The position numbers were made by a program, and so were the translations under genes. From Caenimonas sp. SL110 (GTDB taxonomy: Bacteria > Pseudomonadota > Gammaproteobacteria > Burkholderiales > Burkholderiaceae_C), in assembly GCF_001044395.1 (NCBI RefSeq), contig NZ_JANU01000002.1:62001-126000 (forward strand): a stretch of 64,000 nucleotides of DNA, in the 5' to 3' direction. Position 1 is the stretch's first letter, and every line of letters begins with the position of its first letter. A model generated the notes under the pieces. The model was not told the origin of the DNA. It was given only the letters and a program-made list of their open reading frames with translations, and made no database searches. Below, piece after piece: positions 10,577 through 20,158 of the stretch.

Positions 10577-12247
10577 TCATTCTGGCGCAGTGCGCGCACC
10601 CTGCGTGATGGAGCAGATCCTGGAGTCATGCATGGCGACGATGCGGTCGGCCAGTGCGAGGCTGGCGGGCCGGTGCGTGATGAGAATGACGGTGCGGTTG
10701 GCCAGCGCCGCTTCGCAATCGCTGATGAACGCCTGCTCGCCCGCAGGATCGAACATGGCGGTGGCTTCGTCGAGCACGAGGATGCGCGGGTCCTTGAGCA
10801 GCGCGCGCGCAAGGGCAATGCGCTGGCGCTGGCCGCCCGACAGGCGCACGCCCTGGTCGCCGATGAGTGTGTCGTAGCCTTGCGGCAGCTGCGCGATGAA
10901 GGTGTGGGCTTGCGCAACCTCGGCTGCATGCGCGATGGCCGCTGCAGTGGCTTCGGGCCGGCCGTAAGCGATGTTCTCGCGCACGGTGCCATTGAACAGC
11001 AGGACGTGCTGGGGAACGACCCCGATCTGGCTTCGCAGGCTCTTGAGGCTGACCGTTGCGATGTCGATGCCGTCCACCAGGATCTCGCCGGATTGGGGTT
11101 CGTGCAGGCGCATCAGCAGGTGCGTGAGGGTGCTCTTGCCGGCGCCATTTGCACCGGTGATGGCGATGCGCTCGCCGGCTGCGATTTTCAGGTCGATGCC
11201 ACTGAGGGCAGCGGGCCGTCCGGGGTAGCTGAAGCTGACGTTGCGAAATTCAATGTCGCCGTGCAGTGGCGGCACGTCGTGCCCCGCCTGGGCGATGGCT
11301 TCGGGCTTTTCGGTGAGCACGTGCATCAGGCGCGCGAGCGTTCCGCGTGCCATCTGGAACTGGCCCCACACGCCCGCCAGCGACGACACCGGCCGCACGA
11401 TGAGCGCGCCGTAAAGCAGGAAGCTCACCAGTTGCGCCGCGTCCATCCGCGCTGTGCCCAGCCGTTCACCTGCGACCCACAGCAGCAGCACGACAGAGGC
11501 CGCTGCCATGATCTGGACCAAGGGTTCGAGCGCAGAGTAGATGCGCAGTTCTTTCAGCCCCAGCGATCGCACGCGTTCGACCTGGCGTGCGTACCGATCC
11601 GATTCGTGCAGCTCTCGCGTGAACGTCTTGATGGCCGGGAGCATGACCAGGTTTTCTCCGGCGACGGAGATCGCCTGTGCATCGGCGCGCTGGATTTCGC
11701 GAGCCAGCGGACGCAGGCGCCGCCCAACGATCTTGGCCACGAGAAAAAAGCCTGGCACAAGGAACGCCACGAGCGCCGCGAGCAGGGGATCGACCCTGAA
11801 CATCAGGATCAACGCGCCCGTCACGGTCAGCAGCAGCGCAGGAATCGACAGCAGCGTCTGGGTGATGAAGCCGGCCAGCTGCGCTGCTTCGTAAGTCAGG
11901 AGCGCAAGGATGTCGCCCTGGTTGCGCTTGTGATGGAACTGCAACGGCAGCGCCTGCAGGTGGTCATAGACGCGTGTTCGCAATTCGGCGAGCACGCCTG
12001 CAGCCGCCGCGCCCGAGACGTAGTTGCTGGCAAATTTGAGCAGCGCCTGAACGACCAGGACGCCCAGCAGTGCGAGCAGGATCGGGCCGGTGGACGCCGG
12101 CGCATCGGACAGCATGAGCGCGGCGTAGCGCCCGCCCAGCCACGGAATGCACAGGGACGCCGCCGTATCCAGCAGCGTCAACATGACAGCAAGGGACAGC
12201 TGGAAGCGATAGGGGGCGGCATGGCCGACGATTGCGCGAAGCGTCAT
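10577..12247 (-). CDS. ABC exporter, fused permease and ATPase (MsbA-like)
   Basis: This 556-residue half-transporter has six membrane segments in residues 15-300, then a nucleotide-binding domain. Walker A (GANGAGKST) is at about 365-373, followed by the signature LSGGQRQRIALARAL, Walker B (RILVLDEATAMFD) and the H-loop (ITHRP). It should work as a homodimer exporting a lipid, lipid-linked glycan or peptide. The stop is 3 bp upstream of the next gene's start, so it leads an operon with two glycosyltransferases and may export their product. It is divergent from the glycosyltransferase at 12386; the 138 bp between presumably holds both promoters. Substrate is unknown. Confidence 0.88.
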   Translation of the reverse strand: MTLRAIVGHAAPYRFQLSLAVMLTLLDTAASLCIPWLGGRYAALMLSDAPASTGPILLALLGVLVVQALLKFASNYVSGAAAAGVLAELRTRVYDHLQALPLQFHHKRNQGDILALLTYEAAQLAGFITQTLLSIPALLLTVTGALILMFRVDPLLAALVAFLVPGFFLVAKIVGRRLRPLAREIQRADAQAISVAGENLVMLPAIKTFTRELHESDRYARQVERVRSLGLKELRIYSALEPLVQIMAAASVVLLLWVAGERLGTARMDAAQLVSFLLYGALIVRPVSSLAGVWGQFQMARGTLARLMHVLTEKPEAIAQAGHDVPPLHGDIEFRNVSFSYPGRPAALSGIDLKIAAGERIAITGANGAGKSTLTHLLMRLHEPQSGEILVDGIDIATVSLKSLRSQIGVVPQHVLLFNGTVRENIAYGRPEATAAAIAHAAEVAQAHTFIAQLPQGYDTLIGDQGVRLSGGQRQRIALARALLKDPRILVLDEATAMFDPAGEQAFISDCEAALANRTVILITHRPASLALADRIVAMHDSRICSITQGARTAPE

Positions 12248-12385
12248 CAGGTCACTGGGCGGATTCGTTGGCGGCGGCGTGCAGCATGTTCAGGGGTGGC
12301 GTGTGGGTCGGGTGAGTCTGGGAACTGGGCTAGAGTACGCCAATGTTGACGGGCCGGTAAAGAGTCCGCGGCTGCGAAACGAACA

Positions 12386-13369
12386 GTGAGCCCACTCCCC
12401 TCATCACCCCCTCCGATTTCTCCAGTCCCGCAGGGCGTGGAGCGGCCGCAGTGGTCGGTGATGATTCCCGCCTTCAATGCGGGGCGCTATCTGGGCGGTA
12501 CGCTGCAATCGGTTCTCGCGCAGGCACCGCCGGCCGACCAGATGCAGATCTGCGTGGTGGACGACGCGAGCACCGATATCGATGTGCGCCAGCTGGTGAG
12601 CGAAATGGGGCAGGGCCGCATCGAGTATGTCCGCCAGCCTCACAACGTGGGCAGCGTCGCCAATTACAACAAGTGCGTCGAGCTGGCGCGTGGTCACTGG
12701 GTACACCTGTTGCACGCCGACGATCGGGTGCAGCCAGGCTTCTATGCTGGCCTGGGAGACCTCTTTGTTCGATACCCGGAGGCGGGCGCTGCGTTCTGCA
12801 GGCACCGGCACATCGACTCGGATGGCAATGAGGGCTACGTCACCGAAGCGGAACTGCCGGTCGAGGGTCTGGTTCCGCACTGGCTGCAAACGCTTGCGAC
12901 GGAGCAGCGCCTGCAATTTGTCTGCATCGCGATTCGACGCAGCGTGTATGAGGCGCTGGGCGGATTCTTCGGCGCAGAGGTGGGTGTTGACTGGGAGATG
13001 TGGGTGCGAATCGCGAGCAGGTACCCGTTTGCGTACACCCCGCGCACGCTCGCCGATTACCGTGTGCACGGCGCCTCCATCACCGGTGCCAAGCTGGTCT
13101 CTGGCCAGAACGTCGAGGAGTTGTTGTGGGCGGTGAAGGCGACTGCGCGTTACCTGCCGCCCGACGTCCGGGATTCGGTCGCGAAACAGGCCGTCGCCCT
13201 GATCGCGCTGGATGCGGTGCGCTCAGCCGGCAACCTCTGGAGATGGGGTTTTGACGCAAAGTCCGTCAGGTCGCTGCTGGCCCAGGCCCTGTCGCTCAGT
13301 CGCGCACCACGGCTGTGCTGGTGGGCGGTCAAGCTCTACATCAAGACCGTACTGAACATCCGCAGGTGA
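12386..13369 (+). CDS. Glycosyltransferase family 2
   Basis: This 327-residue GT-A enzyme has [20 protein letters not shown] near residue 24, [11 protein letters not shown] and [15 protein letters not shown] (DxD-type). The start is uncertain: GTG at 12386 gives a proline-rich N-terminal extension, while GTG at 12437 begins just before the first strand. It stands alone between the divergent exporter operon and mnmG. A TAAAAT element lies 9 bp after its stop. It probably belongs to the same polysaccharide locus. Confidence 0.83.
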   Translation: MSPLPSSPPPISPVPQGVERPQWSVMIPAFNAGRYLGGTLQSVLAQAPPADQMQICVVDDASTDIDVRQLVSEMGQGRIEYVRQPHNVGSVANYNKCVELARGHWVHLLHADDRVQPGFYAGLGDLFVRYPEAGAAFCRHRHIDSDGNEGYVTEAELPVEGLVPHWLQTLATEQRLQFVCIAIRRSVYEALGGFFGAEVGVDWEMWVRIASRYPFAYTPRTLADYRVHGASITGAKLVSGQNVEELLWAVKATARYLPPDVRDSVAKQAVALIALDAVRSAGNLWRWGFDAKSVRSLLAQALSLSRAPRLCWWAVKLYIKTVLNIRR

Positions 13370-13377
13370 CCGCCCGG

Positions 13378-13383
13378 TAAAAT
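13378..13383 (+). promoter_or_regulatory. Candidate -10 element of mnmG-rsmG promoter
   Basis: TAAAAT lies 47 bp before the mnmG ATG, in the short space after the glycosyltransferase stop. No good -35 hexamer is visible, so this is tentative. Confidence 0.35.
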
Positions 13384-13430
13384 TGCGCGCTCCCCCCTCT
13401 GGAATGACTCGCGGTCTACGCGGGACCCCT

Positions 13431-15395
13431 ATGCTCTATCCCCAGGAATTCGACGTCATCGTCGTCGGCGGCGGCCATGCCGGTACCGAGGCCGCCCTGG
13501 CTTCGGCGCGGATGGGCTGCAAGACGCTGCTGCTCACCCACAACATCGAGACCCTCGGGCAGATGAGCTGCAACCCGTCCATTGGCGGGATCGGCAAGGG
13601 TCACTTGGTCAAGGAGGTCGATGCGCTTGGTGGCGCCATGGCGATTGCGACCGATGAGGCGGGCATCCAGTTTCGCATCCTCAACAGTTCCAAAGGCCCT
13701 GCCGTCAGGGCGACGCGCGCGCAAGCCGACCGCATTCTCTACAAGGCGGCCATCCGGCACCGCCTGGAAAACCAGCCCAACCTCACGCTCTTTCAGCAGG
13801 CCGTCGATGACCTGATGGTGGAAGGCGACCGGGTGGTGGGTGCTGTAACGCAAGTTGGTATTCGCTTCCGTTCTCGAACAGTCGTTCTCACGGCCGGGAC
13901 CTTCCTTGACGGACGCATCCATGTGGGGCTCAACAATTACCAGGCGGGGCGGGCGGGCGATCCGCCGGCGATTTCGCTGTCGGCCCGGCTCAAGGAACTC
14001 AAGCTGCCCCAGGCCCGGCTCAAGACTGGGACGCCGCCGCGACTGGACGGGCGGACCATCGATTTTTCGAAGTGCGAGATTCAGCCGGGTGACACCGATC
14101 CGGTGCCGGTGTTCAGCTTCATGGGTACCGCGGCGATGCATCCGCGGCAAGTGCCGTGCTGGGCCACCCACACCAACGAGCGGACGCACGACATCATCCG
14201 ATCTGGCTTTGACCGTAGCCCGATGTTCACGGGGAAGATCGAGGGGGTCGGCCCGCGTTATTGCCCGAGCGTCGAAGACAAGATCAACCGCTTCGCAGGC
14301 AAGGACAGTCACCAGATTTTCCTGGAGCCGGAAGGGCTCACGACCAACGAGATCTATCCCAACGGGATTTCGACCAGCCTGCCGTTTGACATTCAATACG
14401 ACCTGGTCCGCTCGATGGTCGGCCTGGAGAATGCGCACATCCTGCGACCGGGCTACGCCATCGAGTACGACTACTTCGATCCGCGTTCGCTCAAGAGCAG
14501 CTTCGAGACGCGGTCAATCGCGGGACTGTTCTTTGCGGGGCAGATCAATGGCACCACCGGCTATGAAGAGGCAGCGGCCCAGGGGCTGTTCGCCGGGATC
14601 AATGCCGCGCTTCAATGCAGGGGCGAAGAGGCCTGGCTCCCGGGCCGCGACGAGGCCTATCTCGGCGTGCTCGTGGACGACCTCATCAGCAAGGGTGTGA
14701 CTGAGCCGTATCGCATGTTCACGAGCCGCGCCGAGTTCAGGCTGCAATTGCGTGAAGACAATGCCGACATGCGCTTGACGGAAGCAGGGCGCAAGATGGG
14801 CCTGGTGGACGATGCCCGTTGGGATGCCTTCAACCGCAAGCGCGATGCTGTTTCACGTGAAACACAACGGCTGCGGTCGATCTGGATCAGCCCGCAGAAT
14901 TTGCCTGCAGCTGAGTCCGAGCGGGTGCTGGGCAAGGCCATCGATCATGAATACAACCTGGCCGAGTTACTGCGCCGCCCCGAGATCAGTTACGCGGCCT
15001 TGATGTCGCTGGACGGCGGGGCGCTCGCCAGCTCGGCTGTTTCGCGCGAGGCATTGGGTGCGCTGTTCGAGCCGGTGGTTGAGCAGCTGGAGATTGCTGC
15101 CAAGTACTCCGGGTATATCGAGCGCCAGAAGGGTGAGATCGAGCGCTCGGCCCATTACGAGAACCTCAAATTGCCGGAAGACCTCAACTATCTGGAGGTT
15201 CCTGCGCTTTCCATCGAGGTTCGGCAGAAGCTCCAAAAGCACAGGCCTGAAACGTTGGGCCTGGCATCTCGTGTCTCTGGCGTCACACCGGCCGCGATTT
15301 CGCTGTTGCTGGTGTACTTGAAGAAGCGCCGAGCCAAGGGTTTCGACGGCCAGAAGCGCCGGGACGAGACCCCTGTCAACGACGCGGCAACATGA
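13431..15395 (+). CDS. mnmG: tRNA uridine-5-carboxymethylaminomethyl synthesis enzyme MnmG (GidA)
   Basis: This 654-residue FAD protein starts [20 protein letters not shown] with the dinucleotide-binding glycines. It carries the GidA signatures [28 protein letters not shown], and [17 protein letters not shown]. With MnmE it modifies U34 of tRNAs reading two-codon boxes. The ATG at 13431 matches the family start; an in-frame extension from 13383 is rejected. The gene carries a perfect 16-bp parS site at 14849-14864, read through as AVSRETQ. It overlaps rsmG by 4 bp, the classic gidAB arrangement near bacterial origins. Confidence 0.97.
   Translation: MLYPQEFDVIVVGGGHAGTEAALASARMGCKTLLLTHNIETLGQMSCNPSIGGIGKGHLVKEVDALGGAMAIATDEAGIQFRILNSSKGPAVRATRAQADRILYKAAIRHRLENQPNLTLFQQAVDDLMVEGDRVVGAVTQVGIRFRSRTVVLTAGTFLDGRIHVGLNNYQAGRAGDPPAISLSARLKELKLPQARLKTGTPPRLDGRTIDFSKCEIQPGDTDPVPVFSFMGTAAMHPRQVPCWATHTNERTHDIIRSGFDRSPMFTGKIEGVGPRYCPSVEDKINRFAGKDSHQIFLEPEGLTTNEIYPNGISTSLPFDIQYDLVRSMVGLENAHILRPGYAIEYDYFDPRSLKSSFETRSIAGLFFAGQINGTTGYEEAAAQGLFAGINAALQCRGEEAWLPGRDEAYLGVLVDDLISKGVTEPYRMFTSRAEFRLQLREDNADMRLTEAGRKMGLVDDARWDAFNRKRDAVSRETQRLRSIWISPQNLPAAESERVLGKAIDHEYNLAELLRRPEISYAALMSLDGGALASSAVSREALGALFEPVVEQLEIAAKYSGYIERQKGEIERSAHYENLKLPEDLNYLEVPALSIEVRQKLQKHRPETLGLASRVSGVTPAAISLLLVYLKKRRAKGFDGQKRRDETPVNDAAT
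14849..14864. other. parS: parS centromere site (perfect 16-bp palindrome) inside mnmG
   Basis: TGTTTCACGTGAAACA matches the chromosomal parS consensus exactly and is fully palindromic. It lies 3.2 kb upstream of parB in this window, the usual proximity. It should nucleate ParB loading. Confidence 0.93.
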
Positions 15396-16030
15396 GAGCT
15401 GAGCTGGAAGCCCGACTACGGGCAGGGCTCGTTGCCCTTGAGCTGGCGTTGACGGATCAGCAGGTCACGCGGCTGCTCGACTACCTGGAGCAGATCGGGA
15501 AGTGGAACAAGGTCTACAACCTGACGGCTGTCCGCGACCCGGCCCAGATGCTGACCCATCACTTGCTGGACAGCCTGGCCGTGATTGCTCCGTTGCGCCG
15601 GTTTGCCCAGGGGCGGGCGATCAGGCTTCTGGATGTCGGGTCTGGCGCGGGCCTGCCGGGCGCAGTCATCGCCATCTGCTGCCCCGAGATCCAGGTGGAT
15701 TGCGTGGACACGGTTGCCAAGAAGGCGGCTTTCATCCAGCAGGCGGCATTGACCTTGAAGCTGGGCAACCTGCGCGGTGTCCATGATCGGGTCGAAAATC
15801 TGACCGGTCCCTACGATGTGATCGTATCTCGTGCATTCGCCTCGCTGGTCGATTTCGTCACTTGGTCCGCCGGCGCGCTGGCAGAGCAGGGCGTCTGGAT
15901 GGCGATGAAGGGCAAGTCACCTGATGAGGAAGTGGCCGCCCTTCCACCGGGCGTCACTGTGTTTCACGTGGAACAACTCCAGGTGCCTGAGCTGCACGCC
16001 GACCGCTGCCTGCTGTGGATTCGCCGCTGA
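15392..16030 (+). CDS. rsmG: 16S rRNA (guanine527-N7)-methyltransferase RsmG (GidB)
   Basis: This 212-residue class I methyltransferase has the GidB N-terminal helix region ([20 protein letters not shown]) and the SAM-binding motif [18 protein letters not shown], then [13 protein letters not shown]. It methylates G527 of 16S rRNA. The ATG overlaps the mnmG stop. A second parS site lies at 15960-15975 within the last 25 codons. A 43-bp gap separates it from the LysE-family gene. Confidence 0.96.
   Translation: MRAELEARLRAGLVALELALTDQQVTRLLDYLEQIGKWNKVYNLTAVRDPAQMLTHHLLDSLAVIAPLRRFAQGRAIRLLDVGSGAGLPGAVIAICCPEIQVDCVDTVAKKAAFIQQAALTLKLGNLRGVHDRVENLTGPYDVIVSRAFASLVDFVTWSAGALAEQGVWMAMKGKSPDEEVAALPPGVTVFHVEQLQVPELHADRCLLWIRR
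15960..15975. other. parS: parS centromere site inside rsmG
   Basis: TGTTTCACGTGGAACA is the reverse complement of TGTTCCACGTGAAACA, the other common form of the parS consensus. It lies 1.1 kb from the mnmG site and 0.7 kb before parA, so the two could form one ParB loading cluster. Confidence 0.9.
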
Positions 16031-16073
16031 CGCCGTAACGTAAACTCGGTCTTCCAAGACCCCGGGGAAATTC

Positions 16074-16688
16074 ATGTTTGGCGTTGCAGACTACGGCGCA
16101 TTCGTTGCCGCAATCATCATTTTTCTGGCTATTCCCGGCCCGGGGAACCTGGCATTGATCACTTCGACCAGCAAGGGCGGCGTGGCTGGCGGCTTGGGCG
16201 CCACGATGGGCGTCATCGCGGGTGACCAGGTGTTGATGTGGGCCGCCGTTGCCGGCGTTGCGACCTTGCTGGCAACCTATCCCGCCGCTTTTCATGCGGT
16301 CCAATGGATGGGCGCTGCCTACCTGGCCTACCTCGGCGTCCGCATGTTGTTGGCCAAACCCGGCGCTGCGCCCATCCTTAACATCGAGCCGCGCCACTAT
16401 TTCAAGCAGAGCGCGCTCATCACGCTGCTCAACCCCAAGGCCATCGTTTTCTACATGGCGTTCTTCCCGCTGTTCGTGGACCCGGCGCGTCATCAGGGCA
16501 TGCTGACTTTCGCCGTGATGGCCGCAACCATTGCGGTGCTCACTTTTGCGTACGGCCTCGTCGTCGTGCTGCTGACCCATCATCTGGCTGAACGCATGCG
16601 CGCCAACCCGATGATCGGACGTGTGCTCGAAAAAGTGGCGGGCATCTTCCTGCTGGGCTTCGGCATCAAACTGGCGATCTCCAAGTGA
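16074..16688 (+). CDS. LysE/RhtB family amino-acid exporter
   Basis: This 204-residue protein has about six hydrophobic helices. The N-terminal IFLAIPGPGNLALIT is the conserved proline/glycine motif of the family, and ITLLNPKAIVFYMAFFPLFV is the mid-protein NPK motif. Members export basic amino acids, homoserine lactones or threonine. Its stop overlaps the GTG start of parA, so it is cotranscribed with the partition genes, an insertion into the usual rsmG-parA order. The substrate is not predictable. Confidence 0.88.
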   Translation: MFGVADYGAFVAAIIIFLAIPGPGNLALITSTSKGGVAGGLGATMGVIAGDQVLMWAAVAGVATLLATYPAAFHAVQWMGAAYLAYLGVRMLLAKPGAAPILNIEPRHYFKQSALITLLNPKAIVFYMAFFPLFVDPARHQGMLTFAVMAATIAVLTFAYGLVVVLLTHHLAERMRANPMIGRVLEKVAGIFLLGFGIKLAISK

Positions 16689-17458
16689 GCGCAAGAATCT
16701 TTTGCGTCGCCAACCAGAAGGGCGGCGTTGGCAAGACAACCACCACCGTCAACCTCGCAGCCGGCCTGGCCAAAGTCGGCCAGCGCGTCTTGATGATCGA
16801 CCTGGACCCGCAGGGCAATGCGACCATGGGTTCGGGCATCGACAAGCGCAAGCTTGAAATGAGCGTGTACGACGTGCTGCTCGAATCGGCATCCATCACC
16901 GAAGCTCGGGTGCGCAGCGAGAAGTGCGGCTACGACGTGCTCGGCTCCAACCGCGACCTGGCCGGTGCCGAGGTCGAACTGGTCGAAGTCGAGCGGCGCG
17001 ACAAGCGGTTGAAAGAAGCCATCGCTGCGGTCGCGGCTGAATATGACTTCGTGCTGATCGACTGCCCACCCTCACTGTCGATGCTCACGCTCAACGGTCT
17101 GTGTTCTGCGCATGGAGTCGTCGTGCCGATGCAGTGCGAGTACTTTGCCCTCGAAGGCCTCACCGACCTGGTCAACACGATCAAGCAGGTGCACGCCAAC
17201 ATGAACAAGGACCTGCAGATCATCGGCCTGCTGCGCGTCATGTTCGATCCACGCATCACGCTGCAGCAGCAAGTCAGCGAGCAGCTCAAGGCGCACTTTG
17301 GCGACAAGGTTTTCAATACCGTGATCCCGCGCAATGTGCGACTGGCCGAAGCGCCCAGCTATGGCTTGCCGGGCGTCGTCTTCGACCCCAATGCACGGGG
17401 CAGCCAGGCCTATGTCGAGTTTGCCAAAGAGATGGTCGATCGCATCAAGAAATTGTAG
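16685..17458 (+). CDS. parA: Chromosome partitioning ATPase ParA (Soj)
   Basis: This 257-residue deviant Walker ATPase begins ARIFCVANQKGGVGKTTTTV, with the KGGVGKTT motif at about residue 11. It continues with VLMIDLDPQGNATMG and FVLIDCPPSLSMLTLNG. ParA binds DNA non-specifically and is relocated by ParB-parS complexes to segregate replicated origins. The GTG start overlaps the LysE stop by 4 bp. It is separated from parB by a small hydrolase gene, an unusual order. Confidence 0.95.
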   Translation: MSARIFCVANQKGGVGKTTTTVNLAAGLAKVGQRVLMIDLDPQGNATMGSGIDKRKLEMSVYDVLLESASITEARVRSEKCGYDVLGSNRDLAGAEVELVEVERRDKRLKEAIAAVAAEYDFVLIDCPPSLSMLTLNGLCSAHGVVVPMQCEYFALEGLTDLVNTIKQVHANMNKDLQIIGLLRVMFDPRITLQQQVSEQLKAHFGDKVFNTVIPRNVRLAEAPSYGLPGVVFDPNARGSQAYVEFAKEMVDRIKKL

Positions 17459-17492
17459 TCATCTGCCGCTAAAGCCTTATGAATACTGACTC

Positions 17493-17502
17493 GATAGCTA
17501 TC
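17493..17502. repeat. GATAGCTATC palindrome between parA and the hydrolase gene
   Basis: A 10-bp perfect palindrome, followed by AAATAAAG and the hydrolase start 13 bp further on. From memory, the motif recurs in intergenic regions of Comamonadaceae genomes, often near small hairpins. It supports the taxonomic placement; its role is unknown. Confidence 0.5.
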
Positions 17503-17514
17503 AAATAAAGAGCA

Positions 17515-18054
17515 ATGAAGCCATCCAACGTCCTCGTCCTGCCCGGCTGGTTCAACAGCGGCGCGCAACACTGGCAGACCCTGTGGGAAAAGCGCCATGG
17601 CTACGTGCGCGTCGAGCAGCACGACTGGGACAAGCCGCTGCGGGGCGACTGGCTCGCGCGTCTTGAAGAAATGGTGTTGTCGCGTGATGAGCCGGTGGTG
17701 CTGGTCGCCCACAGCCTGGGGTGCATCCTGACGGCCGCATGGTCGCAGCGCTCGCTCAACACGCACCGGGTGAAGGGCGCATTGCTCGTTGCGCCCGGCG
17801 ACATCGAACATCCCGACGCGCGCGATGTCATCCCGACCTGGTCGCCCATCGACCTGAGCGCGCTGGCGTTCCCGAGCGTCATGGTCGCGAGCCGTAACGA
17901 CCCTTATTGCGAGTTCGAGCGTGCGCGCCTGTTTGCCCATGCCTGGGGTTCGCAGTTCATCGACTACGGCGATTGCGGCCACATCAACGCCGACTCCGGC
18001 CTGGCGAGCTGGCCCGAAGGCCATGTCCTGCTCCAGGACTTAATGAAAGACTAG
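17515..18054 (+). CDS. Small serine hydrolase, RBBP9/YdeN family
   Basis: This 179-residue alpha/beta hydrolase has the nucleophile elbow VLVAHSLGC (Ser near residue 64), a probable acid in VASRNDPYCEFE and the His in YGDCGHINAD. The short length, lack of a lid domain and the start NVLVLPGWFNSGAQHWQ are typical of the RBBP9/YdeN group. Physiological substrates of this family are mostly unknown. It lies between parA and parB, 57 bp after parA and 7 bp before parB, so it must share their transcript. Confidence 0.85.
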   Translation: MKPSNVLVLPGWFNSGAQHWQTLWEKRHGYVRVEQHDWDKPLRGDWLARLEEMVLSRDEPVVLVAHSLGCILTAAWSQRSLNTHRVKGALLVAPGDIEHPDARDVIPTWSPIDLSALAFPSVMVASRNDPYCEFERARLFAHAWGSQFIDYGDCGHINADSGLASWPEGHVLLQDLMKD

Positions 18055-18061
18055 AAAAACA

Positions 18062-18979
18062 ATGGCGACGAAGAAACCCAAGGGCCTCGGACGCGGCCTG
18101 GAAGCATTGCTCGGCCCCACGGCCAGCGAATCCGCACACGAAGCCGAGGCGGCCAGTCCCGGCCAGCCCGCATCGCTTTTGCTGGCTGACATGGTGCCCG
18201 GCATCTACCAGCCGCGCACGCGCATGGACGAGGGCGCGCTCTACGAACTCGCCGAGAGCATCAAGGCCCAGGGCATCATGCAGCCCATCCTTGTGCGGCG
18301 CGTCGCCAACGGCCCCAACAGCGGCAAGTACGAAATCATTGCCGGCGAGCGGCGCTTTCGTGCGGCAAAGCTGGCTGGCCTGGACAGCGTGCCGGTGCTG
18401 GTGCGCGATGTGCCTGACGAAGCAGCGGCCGCGATGTCGCTCATCGAGAACATCCAGCGCGAGGACCTCAACCCGCTGGAAGAGGCGCACGGACTGCAGC
18501 GCCTGGTCAAGGAATTCGGACTCACGCATGAGCAAGCTGCCCAGGCGGTGGGCCGATCACGCAGTGCCGCGAGCAATCTGCTGCGCCTGCTCAATCTCGC
18601 CGACCCGGTGCAGACGATGCTGATGGCAGGCGACATCGACATGGGACACGCGCGCGCGCTGCTGGCGCTGGAACGTGCATCGCAGATCACGGCGGCCAAC
18701 CAGATCGCGGCGAAGAAACTGTCGGTGCGCGAAGCCGAGGGCCTGGTCAAGAAACTCAGCGCCGAGTTCAACCTGGTCTCGCCCAAACCCAAGAACGAAA
18801 AGTCGCGTGACCTGCGGCGCGTGGAAGAAGAGCTTTCCGACCTGCTCACCGCAGAAGTCGAAGTGCGCGTGAAAAAGCGCGTGAAGCGCCACGGCCGCGT
18901 CGAGGAGATGGGCGAGCTCGCGATCCAGTTCGGCTCGCTCGAAGAGTTGAACGGGTTGATCGACCGGCTGCGCAGCTGA
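18062..18979 (+). CDS. parB: Chromosome partitioning protein ParB (Spo0J)
   Basis: This 305-residue protein has the N-terminal ParA-interacting stretch (KPKGLGRGLEALLG). The ParB/Srx CTP-binding domain includes GIMQPILVRRV, the GERRFRAAKLA box and LIENIQREDLNPLEEA. A helix-turn-helix follows (LTHEQAAQAVGRSRSAASNL), then a C-terminal dimerisation region. It would bind the two parS sites seen in mnmG and rsmG and slide as a CTP clamp. The ATG follows the hydrolase stop by 7 bp. Confidence 0.96.
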   Translation: MATKKPKGLGRGLEALLGPTASESAHEAEAASPGQPASLLLADMVPGIYQPRTRMDEGALYELAESIKAQGIMQPILVRRVANGPNSGKYEIIAGERRFRAAKLAGLDSVPVLVRDVPDEAAAAMSLIENIQREDLNPLEEAHGLQRLVKEFGLTHEQAAQAVGRSRSAASNLLRLLNLADPVQTMLMAGDIDMGHARALLALERASQITAANQIAAKKLSVREAEGLVKKLSAEFNLVSPKPKNEKSRDLRRVEEELSDLLTAEVEVRVKKRVKRHGRVEEMGELAIQFGSLEELNGLIDRLRS

Positions 18980-19040
18980 CGCGGCGCGCCCGGGGCTGGC
19001 CAGCGTCTTGATGACTGTCAGGGTGCGCTTCAAGTGCCGT

Positions 19041-19060
19041 ATTGGGTGTTATTGGGTGTT
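19041..19060 (+). repeat. 10-bp tandem repeat (ATTGGGTGTT x2) at the Fic promoter/start
   Basis: Two exact copies of ATTGGGTGTT are followed by ATATTGG, a partial third copy, giving a TATATT element at 19060-19065 just before the GTG start. The spacing suggests an operator for the winged helix in the Fic protein or for another repressor, but this is inferred. Confidence 0.5.
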
Positions 19061-19071
19061 ATATTGGAACG

Positions 19072-20151
19072 GTGCCCCTCCCCAACACCATTCCTATCAC
19101 CCTGGAAATCCTGAGTCTCATCGCGAGCATCGATGAGTTCAAGGGTGCGTGGCGCGCTCTGGGCACGTTGGCGCCAGACCGACTCTCGGCACTGCGTCGC
19201 GTGGCCACGATCGAGAGCATTGGCTCATCCACCCGCATCGAGGGCAGCCGACTTTCCGATCGGGAGGTCGAGCGTTTGCTCTCCAATCTCAGGATCAAGT
19301 CGTTCGCCACACGCGACGAGCAGGAAGTGGCGGGCTACGCCGAGGTCATGGAACTGGTGTTCTCGTCCTGGGCGGACATTGCGCTGACCGAGAATCACGT
19401 CAGGCAATTGCATCGAGACTTGCTCGTGTACAGCGAGAAGGACACATGGCACCGCGGCAACTACAAGACATCATCAAATAGCGTCGTTGCGTTCGACGAA
19501 GAAGGCAAGCCACTGGGTGTGGTGTTTGAGACCGCAACGCCGTTCGACACCCCGCGTTTGATGGCAGAGTTGGTGGCCTGGTTCAATGGCGGGAGTGGCG
19601 ATTCGCTTGCAGAACGCCTGCACCCGCTGCTGCGCATTGGCATATGCATCGTGGTGTTCCTGGAGATTCACCCCTTCCAGGATGGCAACGGCCGCCTTAG
19701 CCGTGTTCTCACCACATTGCTGCTTTTGCAGGCCGGCTACGCCTACGTGCCTTACAGCTCACTTGAAAGCGTCATCGAGCAAAGCAAGGAAGCCTATTAC
19801 CTCGCATTGCGGCAGACGCAGGGAACAATCCGCACTGATGCCGCCAACTGGCAACCCTGGCTGATTTATTTTTTGCGGGCGCTGGCGGAGCAGGTACGCC
19901 GTCTCAACCGGAAGGTCGAGCGCGAAAAGCTGGTATTGGCTGCGTTGCCCGAGTTGTCGCTACAGATCGTCGAGTTCGCCCGCGAACATGGGCGTGTCAC
20001 GATGGGCGATGCGATGCGCTTGACCGGTGGCAATCGCAACACGCTCAAGCAACATTTCCGGGCATTGATGGAGCGTGGTCACCTGCAGCTGCATGGTGCC
20101 GGCCGCGGTGTCTGGTACGAGCTCGCAGCCCCGCCCGCGCGCAGTGCCTGA
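19072..20151 (+). CDS. Class II Fic-domain AMPylase-like protein with C-terminal winged helix
   Basis: This protein has the Fic core motif HPFQDGNGRLSR at about residue 200, with catalytic His and phosphate-binding Asn/Arg, so it should transfer AMP or another nucleotide phosphate to a protein hydroxyl. Near residue 52 the inhibitory motif SSTRIEG, matching (S/T)xxxE(G/N), marks class II: the Glu would block productive ATP binding. The last 70 residues (RVTMGDAMRLTGGNRNTLKQ) look like a winged helix. GTG at 19072 is chosen over TTG at 19042, which would read the tandem repeat; neither has a good ribosome-binding site. Some lines are near 50 % G+C, lower than the parAB flank, so it may be acquired. 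No separate antitoxin is visible. Confidence 0.85.
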   Translation: MPLPNTIPITLEILSLIASIDEFKGAWRALGTLAPDRLSALRRVATIESIGSSTRIEGSRLSDREVERLLSNLRIKSFATRDEQEVAGYAEVMELVFSSWADIALTENHVRQLHRDLLVYSEKDTWHRGNYKTSSNSVVAFDEEGKPLGVVFETATPFDTPRLMAELVAWFNGGSGDSLAERLHPLLRIGICIVVFLEIHPFQDGNGRLSRVLTTLLLLQAGYAYVPYSSLESVIEQSKEAYYLALRQTQGTIRTDAANWQPWLIYFLRALAEQVRRLNRKVEREKLVLAALPELSLQIVEFAREHGRVTMGDAMRLTGGNRNTLKQHFRALMERGHLQLHGAGRGVWYELAAPPARSA

Positions 20152-20158
20152 CTGATCG

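Noticed and set aside
9782-12349. 855-residue forward open frame
   Set aside because: It is antisense to the fusion glycosyltransferase and the ABC exporter; composition is Arg/His/Gln-rich and shows no domain.
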